Positions 8,446 to 18,478 of a stretch of 64,000 nucleotides of DNA are shown piece by piece. Source of the stretch: Pachydiplax longipennis (taxonomy: Eukaryota; Arthropoda; Insecta; Odonata; Libellulidae); assembly GCA_036926295.1 (NCBI GenBank), contig JAVFKF010000014.1:9610001-9674000 (forward strand), in the 5' to 3' direction. The notes beneath the pieces are model-generated. The model did no database searches. It worked only from the letters and a program-made list of their open reading frames with translations, and was not told where the DNA came from. Made by a program: the position numbers and the translations under genes. Position 1 is the first letter of the stretch. Every line of letters begins with the position of its first letter.

Positions 8446-11016
8446 TCTCGTTCTTGGATTTCGCTTCAACAAGGTGAAGACAAATGTATAAAACTGCTAT
8501 CCTTAATTATGGTTATTTCTCAAAATGCAATGGGCTATGATGGAAATTTTCCCAGAGAAATTCTTTATAAAGGCGTACCATAGCTCGAACTGAACTGTAT
8601 TAATGTACTTGCTTTTAAGTGAACGATTTTATCATTCATAATCGCCTATGTTTGCATGTTCTCAGGAATGGTGTGCGTAAGAGTATAAGTAATTAGGATT
8701 GCGATACCCGTAGACGGCCAGAGTCGCTCAAGCAAGCCTTTCCGACGCATCACTGAGTTTGTTCTTTGTTGGTTAACTGATAATCCGGCTATTTAACAAG
8801 TGAAAAGTTTGAAAGGACAGTAAATCGATAAAAATTCATACTATACCTGAATAAATGGACTCGAGAATATAATGAATAGATAGTGAATGAAGCCGATGAC
8901 GATATTGCTATTTATTCAACGAAATCGTAAAAAATAAAAAGAATTACAGCCGGGGTACTCAACCTTTCTTGGTGCCGGGACACCCAAAGGCGTTTCAGAT
9001 ATGGATGTGGACACAACACAACATTCAGGGTGATACTCAGGCCACCCATTGGCTGTATCATCACTTTACTAGTAAATCGCTTAGGTTAACCTATACTCTA
9101 TTCCCGCTAATGCAATCTCAAGAAATACTATTGTAGCAAATAAAAATCTTTTCACCAAGGCTTGGCGGGCACTGTGCAAGGTCACCTCGGGCACCGGAGT
9201 ATTCCGTGTTTATAGTGTCCTCGAACCCCAGTTTAAATTTTTTAGAGAATCTCGCTGCTGATTTTGAAGTTGTCGTAGGTGTAAATAATGGCCGTTTCAA
9301 GTCGTTTACCTTCGGCTTTTATCAATTAGTTATTTTCTTTGTACACAATGGTTACGTAGAGTTCCCTTTAAGATAAGGTTTTAAAGCGATAATTACATAT
9401 TGGCTTTGAAAGTATGTAAGAGTGAATTTTTCGTAAATACGTAAAAATATTTGATTAAGAGAAAATGTTCAGAATTTGCTTATCGCAGTACTAATGAGAA
9501 ACACTCGCCAAAGATATACTTTCACTTTCAAGAAGAAATAATATTTTCTCCGCTATCAAAGTTATATTCACTCTTATAGAGATAAGTATTCTGACTTCCA
9601 TGACACCGCAATTGACGAAATATATGGTTTTCTTAAACTTTGCCGAAAATATCTCCATTATTTCTGGTTTCATACAATAGGTCTTGAGGACCGCATTAAG
9701 AATTTTTCAACTGTTATGTACACTGGTTATAAATCATATTTTGTTCAGTTTCTTCAGGTGGTTGCGATGCTTTCAGATGCCAAGGATAACATTGGCCTAA
9801 CAGCCTTGGGGACTGGGTGGACCAAGAGGGGGCTCTAGTGGATGTCTAGCATATGGGTATCTATTTAAGATGCCTCATTCCTTTAAGGGATCTTCCTGAT
9901 TTGGTCAAAGACAAGCGATATATCTATCGAAAATTATGTTACCTCAAAAATTGTCCTTCATCACTAAGTATTACTAATTTATTATAATTTATAAGCCATT
10001 GCCTGTCCCATGGGCATAGGAAGCGCAGACGACGCTCAAATAAAAATTTTTCATTTGGCCCGTTGGGCTCTTTTATTAGATGGCCGGTCCTACTTGCAAT
10101 ATAAGAAGTTGGCTGTTTAAGTATACTGTAATTTAAAATTTATCCAGTAGAGTCAATGTTGGAAATATCTTCTATTTGAAGGAGAAGTGATAATATTTTT
10201 TTATATATTTTGTACTAATCAGTCATCATTTTGAGAAATTGTAATTTTTTTCGGGCAAAGGTAGAGCATATGAAGATCACGGCTGTCTTGTAAATAATTT
10301 AATTTGATGTATTATTGAATAGGTATCTCATTGTGTGATATAAAACTGGTGACTTCAAATCTGAATAAAAATTTGAAATGAAAAAGTTAATAAAGAAATT
10401 TTCTCATGCTATATTTGCACACTGAATTCATCATACATGTATTTAGTAATTTATTATGTATTAAAAGCAGTTTTTTTAAAGTATTCAAGCATTAGCTGTA
10501 TATCTGCTCAAATTTCATATTTTCACTATCTGCTAAAATTTCATATTTTTATATTTTAAATATAATCAATGTCGTACAGCCTTACTTGATGGAATACCCT
10601 CTAGAAGAAATAAAATACTTTCTATTTTGTTGACTTGAGTTAATTTATTAGATTATAATTATCAATGAATTTGTCAATCGCATTATAAAATTTGTTCTGT
10701 GGAAAATACTAAGTATTTTATTTCTACTCAATGGCTAAAAATACTTTCTTACTTTGCGAATGGGTTTATAAAAAATGTGAATATTTTTTAATATTTCATA
10801 GTACTATTAAAAATGAGTAAAATATTATAAAAAGAAAATAATTTGCAAACCCTGAATAACTTGAAATCACGTAGGGATATCGTTAATAGTTTTACTACGT
10901 AGTATTTTAAATATTAGTAAAGGCTCTATTGCTTCGAAATTCAATTATATCAAGATACATTTCATTCACAGTGAATTTCGTGTGTCATTTTACCCATGGT
11001 ACCTCCTACCTAACGC
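8446..11016. other. Intergenic region between two divergent transcription units
   Basis: It lies between the minus-strand glycosyltransferase start and the plus-strand promoter at 11017, so it probably holds both upstream control regions. CpG frequency is higher than on the left. Short open frames exist (for example 9118-9300 and 9491-9673, minus) but resemble nothing. A segment at 8949-9060 (GGGGTACTCAACCTTTCTTGG...) resembles one end of a hAT-like repeat, but no second end was found. Confidence 0.5.
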
Positions 11017-11053
11017 TATATAAGGCAGGTTTAGCAATGAGTTCGTCATTTTC
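11017..11053 (+). promoter_or_regulatory. TATA/Initiator core promoter
   Basis: TATATAAGG at 11017-11025 is followed by an insect-type Initiator TCATTT at 11046-11051. The A at 11048 lies 31 bp from the first T of the TATA box, the canonical spacing. It directs transcription rightwards into a leader with a strong donor at 11178/11179. Confidence 0.65.
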
Positions 11054-13486
11054 TCGAACCGACTGCTGAGCTGAGCTGACTAATTCACGAGGTTTCACTT
11101 CGTAAGAGCGGTGGCGGTCGACTGCTTACATCCAGCTGAATTCCGAAAGAAGTCAGGTTGCATCGGCATTGCCTTTAGGTAAGGACAGTACATACACGTT
11201 GCATGAGATTATTTTGTTTGAACTTTCGTAATTTAATTGGTCTAATATGCTTAAATCATATCATCGTGTCTCTTAATATTAAAGTCTATTCAGAGATTAG
11301 TATCATGGTTTTGCTATAGAAATCTTCCACTGACAAAGATTACATGAAATGTTTCTCTTTTATTGCAGGCAAGTTAGGCGTGGTGCATGGTTTCAGAAAG
11401 TCTTCCAAACTCAAACCAAGGATTCTTTGTCTTTCACCCTTAACACCCTTGTCAAATGGATTCAGATCGGAGTGCAGGTTGTAAGTTCTCAATTTTTTTC
11501 TCACAGTTTCTTGTGCTTTAATTATAAGCGAAATACCTTCGGTATAAGTTACCTATGTGATTTTGTTACGGATTATGTCATGCTGCCAGTTATGTAATTC
11601 GGCGGGTGTTCGGTAGGCGCTCCAGTTAGATTGAGTACGGAATTTTCCTATAGTCAGTGGTACTTTGCATTTGACTCGTTACACTTAATCGTTCGTTTGA
11701 AGTAGGGATGAATACGTTCCTTCCCCAATAATCCCGTTAAACTGTAGTGATTCCTCTCAACTTCTCCGTAGTGCGCATTTTTGTGGTCTAAATATACTCA
11801 TTGAATTTCAGACTTGCATGATCTTCTCATTGTGAAGACATCTTGCATGATAGCATTAAAAAATTTAGTTTAGAAATTGATCGCGTTAAATGCAGAGTGG
11901 ATTAAACCTAACGTACTCGTAAGTTTGGAGTTAATGCCTGCTTTAACAAGCTTAGCACAAGAAATGTTGCTGGCAACGTCATTGATGAAGGCAAATCGCG
12001 CAGTGTTTCTTCTGTTATGATTGGCTTTTACGGTTAAATTTGTAGATAAAATTAAATTTGAGGTGGATCGCCTGATTTTTACTTGCGCTTTAGTTTTAAT
12101 ACGATAACGTGTTTTCGTTTCTCGAGCTTGTTTAAAAAGGTCCATTTGGAATTAGAGATCTTAAAATTTATCTTCGAAATTTCACCACTTCTTTAATAAA
12201 TTTTCTAAAACTTCACAGCTTGAATTTATTCCTAGTCGCCTAATTATGTCAAGCTCGAAATCGAAGTGTGACTTGTATTTCAATTCATATTCAAATCAGT
12301 TCGAACTTAAATTCTAATGTGGATGACACCGTATGACTTTACTTTGCCAGAAGCGGAGGTCAACCCACTTTAATCATACGAAAACGGGAATTTCAAACGT
12401 AATATCAAGTCAAATAAAAATTTTCATCTATTTTATAAACGATATTTTACTATACGAATGAGTGAACAGCAAAGGAAAACTTTGGTGGACAGGATTTTTA
12501 GCCTCGTGATTTCCTTCTCTTTCCCGGTTACTCGATTCAGGGAGGGGGTTGTCCTGACTAGGGACCTTCACTACCTCTTAGTCATTCTCTATCCCTCGCG
12601 GTCGAATTCTTGAGCTCTCCAAGGCATATTTTTGAAAATATTTCTACGTATCTGAGATAGCCGTCAAAGATTACCAAAGCTCTGGGATTAGATCTAAATT
12701 TTACGATTTGACGCGGAATGTGATTGGCTGATCTAGATGAGCGCTATTCCAATTTTATTTTTCATCCGAATACGTAAAATTAAGCTCTCCGGTAAAATCT
12801 TATTTCAAAGCCTCTCCTGTATCCTCAACACGATTTTGAACGTAATTTGTGGAAAGTTATTGCTTGACAATCCGTTCTGCCTGAAATCGTGGAATAAAAG
12901 TTTCTTAACCATTTTATTTTTCTGACTTTATATTCGAAAGGATTTTTGATTTAGTGTTTTCGTTAAACTTTTGGTATTTATAGCCGACATGTTTCATAGA
13001 TACGGGTTGTTTGAACAAATGCGTAACTTGGACCCTCGTGAGTTTCCCAATCCTATGACTTAAAATTTAAAAGGTTATCAAATTTAAACTTTCTCTATTT
13101 TACCTGTCCTTAATATGAAATGTTAACATAATCTGTTCTAAATGTTTGCTCTAACTTAAACGAAGGTTGGGACAACTTCCGAATGTGAGATAAATCCAAT
13201 TAGGGGTTGGTAAAATATAAATCTGAGATCTAAATTAAAAATCCAAACACTAACCGTAGCTGGAGACTTTTGAAATTCATTGTTTGTAATTCAATATTTA
13301 GCATAGGATGTTTGTTAGTATTCATAATATTGCGTCAATTGTTCAATAATTTCAATGTAAAGGAAGCTATTCGTGAATGGCAGTTGGACTTCATAATTAA
13401 GGTATAATGATTAGCTTGCAGGCAAAGTTTCCAATCTTCAATAGTTGTTTTAATGTATAATTTTTCTTTCACCTGAAACTGTTTTT

Positions 13487-14240
13487 TCATTATTTAAAAT
13501 TTGAAATATTGGCAGCAATTCATGTTTGTATATTGATATCGACAGATTTTCTTCCAAATTCAGTTTAATTCTCTTACTTTAATTAATTGCATTTCATGAG
13601 TAAAGTTTAATGTATAGTTGGCATCAAGGCATAGATTCCAATTTTGTCCAATCACTTATAATTTTTTATGCATGTGGAGTAAAAAATAATATTCATTTGC
13701 AATAGTGGGCTAAATTTAAAGAGAATGGGGATTTAATCATGCAGTAGAAAATTTCCCTTTAACCGTTAACTATTTCCATTGGCTTAAAATTTGAAAAACT
13801 GCCAGCAATTTTTAGTGAAAGAAATTTGATTTTTTTAACTCAAAATTTAACTCGCAGAATGAAATTAAGTAGCTTCCTTTCATTGTATTTTTTCAAGTAT
13901 TAAAGATAAATTAACTTTTTCAAAGTAGTAGTACCTGCAACTCAATTGTTCAGTATGTTAAAATTGAAATAGTGCCGACAATTCATGTTTGTATGTGAAA
14001 ATTGTCTAATTTTTCAATTAAAAAATTAACTCTCGCATGCAGAATAAAATTGTTAAATTCATTAAATTTTTACAGGGATTAAAATGAACATGATATTCAC
14101 TCTTAAAATCACTTAAATTTGAAAAATTGCCAAGAAATCATGTAGGTGATGTTATTGCATTCAAAATTTAACTTAATTGCAGGATAAAATTATACTGCTT
14201 TCATTGAATTACCTCAAATTAACTTTTCCAGAGTAGTCAT
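13487..14240. repeat. Diverged tandem repeat array, about four units
   Basis: The core 'AAATTTGAAAAATTGCCAGCAATTCATGTTTGTA' recurs in diverged form near 13493, 13788, 13965 and 14112. Each copy is followed by a TTTAACT...GCAGAATAAAATT block and a TTCATTGAATT block. Unit spacing falls from about 295 to about 150 bp. It sits in the long intron of the candidate non-coding gene. It has no coding capacity and looks old. Confidence 0.65.
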
Positions 14241-14536
14241 TATAAATGTCCATTTCTCAGATTTTATTTTTCTTTGTTGCCAACAGCAGGAATGAAGGTT
14301 TCAAGGAAGTACTTTTAATGTGATTTTTATTGCAAAATTTCAAAGTGTACATTTATTACAGTGCTAAATGAAGAAAATTGCAGGGGAGGACCTTTTCCAC
14401 CTTCCCCCAAAAACCTGTCCCGGCCCCAACCCCCAAACGTTCCTGGTATTGGAAGAGCCGGACTGGCCGAACCTATCTCGAAGATTTTGACGTGTCATTT
14501 GTTTTCTTCTGTTGCAGCATCCATCTGGACCGTTTC

Positions 14537-14644
14537 TGCCTCCTGCCCTTGCACTCTCAGTGGGCAGTGCTACTCAATGGCTGTATTATTCTGAATACAG
14601 CCATTGAGTAGCACTATCCAATGGGAGTGCAAGTACAGAAGGCA
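14537..14644 (+). ncRNA. Long hairpin, microRNA/hpRNA precursor-like
   Basis: The 40-nt arms 14548-14587 and 14594-14633 pair around a 6-nt loop (ATTCTG) with only two mismatches and two G-U pairs. The apical 22 bp (AGTGCTACTCAATGGCTGTATT and its complement) are perfect. A further 11 nt on each side (14537-14547, 14634-14644) pair at 8 positions, as a basal stem would. It lies wholly within the last exon of the candidate transcript, just before the poly(A) signal. I do not recognise either arm as a known insect microRNA. The tight loop and perfect apex also fit an inverted duplication making siRNAs. Confidence 0.6.
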
Positions 14645-14679
14645 AAAATTATCTGAAATGAGAATGTACATTAAAGTTC

Positions 14680-14685
14680 AATAAA
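14680..14685 (+). terminator. Poly(A) signal of the candidate non-coding gene
   Basis: AATAAA, preceded by a variant ATTAAA at 14670-14675, 36 nt beyond the hairpin. It would end the transcript near 14,705. Confidence 0.5.
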
Positions 14686-14773
14686 TGGTATGAAAGAGAA
14701 AAAACATCTTATTTTTTAACCTGCCGAATGACCTTGGGGACTTAGAATATTTTTCACTACTAGTAGGTGTTTT

Positions 14774-14909
14774 GCGGGTTGCATACCATCAAGGCGCAAG
14801 GGCCTGCTTAGCGGGTTACATATGTTCAAGGCGCAAACATTTTTATACCGGGTTGCATACGTTCAAGGCGTAAAGGTTGTGTTGCGGGTTGCATACACTC
14901 AAGGCGCAA
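14774..14909. repeat. Four-unit minisatellite, 37-bp period
   Basis: The 26-bp core GCGGGTTGCATAC..TCAAGGCGCAA occurs at 14774, 14811, 14848 and 14884 (steps 37, 37, 36). Linkers are variable and most changes lie in the two central bases. Each core is GC- and CpG-rich in AT-rich surroundings and is flanked by an imperfect TTGCG/CGCAA dyad. It begins about 90 bp past the candidate poly(A) signal. Confidence 0.93.
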
Positions 14910-17900
14910 CTTCTGAAATTTCTAGAAGCTACTAGGAAAAGTTCTTTGGATTATTTCCCACAATTCTATGGTGGACTTGTACAAGGAAGACACAAATTGA
15001 TACAAAATGCAATGAACTAGATTAGCAATAATTGATTGAACTGTCACTGAGAATTTTGGCAATTAGAAGCACTTGGAGATGAATTAAATATTATTCAGTA
15101 ATTTTTGAAGTCCAAAGAAGAAAAATATACAATGAAAGATGAGAAATTTGAACTTAAATTTAGCAAATAATAAGTGGACTTGCACAAGAAAGACAAATCA
15201 AATTAATGCAATGAGCAGTAATTGATTGAACTGTCAGTGAGACTTTTAAAATTTCTCACAACTATGAGGCAGGAATTAGGCGAGAAAGCTGATTGCACTT
15301 TAAGTCATTGAAATAAGCAAATTCTAGAAATTTAGCACTCACTATTAAGCAAAATTTGCAATGAACTAGGAGTTCAATAGTAGACAACTTGAACAACTAA
15401 CTTGAGAAATTCAAAGGACAGTATTATCCAGCACGTAATAAAATTCTGAGGATAAAAACTTGACTAATTAGAGGGTGACAAATAAGAATATGAAATGAGC
15501 TTACTTTAAGGTTAACTTACAGAAACTGGTTCAGCAAAAGTTGTAAAGGAAACTATATCACAACTTAGAATCAGGTATTCAAAAACAGTAGAAAGAGGAA
15601 GTCATGGCATGTTTTAAAGAAACTTAAAAAAGGAGGAAGAATTAAGTCACATTACAAAAATGAAAAGCTTTGTAACTGCAGTGATTTCATTCTAAAAAAT
15701 CAAATATTAGCTCCAAATGATAAAACTGAAAAACTATAACCTATTCAAAAAACAGTGAAACTTGTTCGTAATGCAATTCTTCTACTATATGATTCTGAGT
15801 GATGTTGTAATGAGCAAAATATCAACATATTACTTGAAAATTCCACCAACCAAGTACTTCCATGAGAGGGTGTTTCCTGCTATCTAATCACCCCATTGAT
15901 CAAGGAATTATCTTTACATTCAAGCACTAATGCTTGTAAAGTTATTAAAAATATACATGAGCAAAAATTAAGCAACACTTCAGAACTTTTAGTAAAACAA
16001 CAACATGAAGAATGCCAATGAAATGCATCGAGGGTGTTAAGTAAATGACAAAGAAAATAGCTTGGGAAAAAGGGGCATGAATATACTAATATCTCCAGTA
16101 AAACTTCAGCTATCTATTCTGAATTAAGATATAGACCTTGATGGTAGGGTTCCTAAAATATGTAAGCAAGAAAGAATTGGATGCAAGAGCAAAATGCAAC
16201 AGAATTGTCTGTGGAAGAGTTCAACTCCGAAAAGCAGTTTGTAAAAGGGGAAAAAGATCATGCAGATTTAGAAAAAGCATATTAACCTTATCTAACATGT
16301 AGATAAGATACTTTGAAATTGTATTTAATATCATACTAAAAGAACTGGTGAGAACCAGCTGAATCCCATCCCTGGGCTTAGACCCTTCTGCTGAAGCCAG
16401 TGAGTATGCTCATCCTATTATAAAGGCTCTTTATCTGATGTTGTCATATGTAATTCACTTTAAAATAAATAAAAAGTGTTGAAATATTATTAAAAAAATA
16501 AAAATTTAATTTGGTTTCTAACTTTGTTTGAACATAATTCTCAAAATAATCAGAAAAGGGGTTAATTACTATTTGTTTCTGAAACACCTCGTTATCTCAA
16601 TGGTATTACATATTACATCCTAAGAAGTCTTTAATCTTCAGAGAATATCTATTTATATTAATTGGAAAGAAGTATTTATTCCTTTTTCAAGTATCTATTA
16701 ATATATTTCAGTTGCTAAACCTTATATTATTTGTGCATTTTAGTTGTGATTCTCTAGTATTTTTCGAAAAATATTGTGTATCAAGAAGAGTAAGCAGACA
16801 AAAGTCAAAGGTGGATGAGGAGAAGGTTTTGAGATTACTAAAAGGTCACAAGAAAAGCAGCATTTTATATTGCTCAGTACTATAGCAATTCAATTGGAAG
16901 AGTTGAAAGGAAGTTCCTAAGAATTATTGCATATGAATTCAACATGGAAAGGAATTGTATGGAATACAAGGGCTTAATGAATTGTTTGATCTCACCACTT
17001 CTGTCCTCTAGGAGGAAGCAATTAGGGCTATAATTTTTATATAATCACTCAAGTGGACATATCAAATGTTCAGAACTACTCTCCCTCATAACTTATAATT
17101 GTCCTATAGTATCTTCTAGAAACTCTGACCTTTTTAACATCACATATTTAACAAGGAATTATACTTTTTATCTACCCTTGGACCATATATTCTAATAAGT
17201 TAGTGTTGGCTGGCAGTGATTACTTAAATACATCTAAGAATATGTTTAAAAATTGTTAGGTCCAATGTTGAATGATAATGTTATAATTACTTATTTAGCA
17301 TTATAAAATTGATGTTCTTGTTTTACTTATTATTAGTATATTCTCTTTCATTTCTATTATAGGTTATCTCTCATCTTTGGAATTTCCTATACAAATGAGA
17401 TCGTTGTAACTTATCATTTCATTTAATGTAATTTTTGTACTTGAAATTGCTAATACCTTGTATTTTATATCATACTATGTCTTTTTGTTTTTTTTCTCTC
17501 GATACTTTTTACAATTTTATTTCTGGAAATTTCTATGTATTCAATATAATCTTCATATTTTCAACATTGTATTCTCTTTGAAATTGTATCTATACATTTC
17601 CATAATTATATACGTGACAACTTGATTCTTGTATTGTTATATGCAAAAGGGCTATGTCCGTAAATAAACGATTATTATTGAAGAACCAACTGAAAAGAGA
17701 ATTATTACTTCTCACTAATTTCCACGTGGTGATCACAAATATAGACTTCATGAATTAGCAAATTGACAGAGCGTTACCTATGTTATAATCGTAATTTTAC
17801 TTCAGCAAACTTCATGTTTTATAAGCGTCATTTTGCCGACTCATAAATAAAAAGTATAATTTTTTTACGTTAAACATTATAGGTTGCTTTATCATGATCG

Positions 17901-18060
17901 CGGAGGTGAAGAAAAAGTTATTTATCGATAGATGGAAAACTGACGGGCGGCTAGTTGGACAATAAATCGTGAGCAACTAAAGGAAAACAACGCACTGTAT
18001 ACGCTTCTCAGGATAGCCTTGGACGAATCGGCACGAAATTCTGCGTCTCTAAAACCGTTC
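14910..18060. other. AT-rich, CpG-poor region without recognised gene
   Basis: About 3 kb with no convincing open frame. Short phrases repeat (for example AATTGATTGAACTGTCA near 15030 and 15220), suggesting decayed repeats. CpG becomes common again from about 17,640. I could not assign any element. Confidence 0.45.
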
Positions 18061-18290
18061 GACAGGCTGGCGTAGTGGGTCGAGGCACCTCGGCGCGACG
18101 CTACTGTCTCGGGTTCGAATCCGGTCGCGAGCGCTTTCGGGATTAGAGGGCCGCCAACCCCACCGGAAGTTTTTTCTTCATCCTAACTTCGGAACAAACG
18201 GATTCGAGCCCGTACTTTAGTGTTGCGGGTGCCCTTAGACCCGCAAACCAGCCCTCGAACCCGCTTGGCGGGCGGCCCAATCATTTATTT
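18061..18290 (+). mobile_element. tRNA-derived SINE
   Basis: An RNA polymerase III A box (TGGCGTAGTGG, 18068-18078) and a perfect B box (GGTTCGAATCC, 18112-18122) are spaced 44 bp apart, as in a tRNA gene. The sequence does not fold as a full cloverleaf. A GC- and CpG-rich unrelated body of about 150 bp follows, as in SINEs. The 3' end is approximate. Its high CpG content suggests a fairly young or unmethylated copy. It is not the same family as the copies at 26.4, 40.4 and 56.8 kb. Confidence 0.75.
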
Positions 18291-18368
18291 GTCACATGTT
18301 CTACATCTTACTTTTTCGGCTGCAAAATTTTCAATGTGAAGTCATTTCAGTTTACCTCTTTCAAAAAA

Positions 18369-18478
18369 TTGCACTGCTGGGCTCAAAGTTCAAACAATTT
18401 TAGAATCCAGGCAACCAATTAACAATAACGTTGTCTGCATTTTAAAATAATTTTCACGGCTTGTGCCCAGCAGTGCAA
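18369..18478. mobile_element. Foldback (palindromic) MITE-like element, 110 bp
   Basis: Perfect 14-bp terminal inverted repeats TTGCACTGCTGGGC at 18369-18382 and 18465-18478. Similarity between the two halves continues inward (TTTTAGAATCCAGGCAAC against the complement of GTTGTCTGCATTTTAAAA). The whole unit can fold into one hairpin. No clear target duplication was found, so the superfamily is open. It could instead be a small-RNA hairpin. Confidence 0.7.

Larger units (their letters stand above)
11048..14705 (+). ncRNA. Candidate three-exon non-coding RNA gene carrying a hairpin
   Basis: Proposed exons: 11048-11178 (donor TTTAG|GTAAGG), 11369-11480 (acceptor TTTCTCTTTTATTGCAG, donor GGTT|GTAAGT) and 14518 to about 14705 (acceptor TTTTCTTCTGTTGCAG, poly(A) signal AATAAA at 14680-14685). 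The introns are 190 bp and about 3.0 kb. The spliced product has only tiny frames; the longest from an ATG is about 33 codons and resembles nothing, so a non-coding role is inferred. The last exon consists largely of a long hairpin (14537-14644), pointing to a primary microRNA or hairpin siRNA transcript. Alternatives: an untranslated leader of an unseen gene, or chance signals. Promoter spacing and all four splice sites were read directly; transcription itself is unproven. Confidence 0.5.

Noticed and set aside
8446..8472. Longer N-terminus for the A4GALT-like protein
   Set aside because: The frame is open to 8472 and a little beyond, but there is no ATG; only TTG codons occur before an upstream TAG. 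The first ATG is at 8445, just before the membrane helix.
8949..9060. Possible second hAT-like element (GGGGTACTCAACCTTTCTTGG...)
   Set aside because: It resembles one end of such repeats, but no matching inverted end or 8-bp duplication was found.
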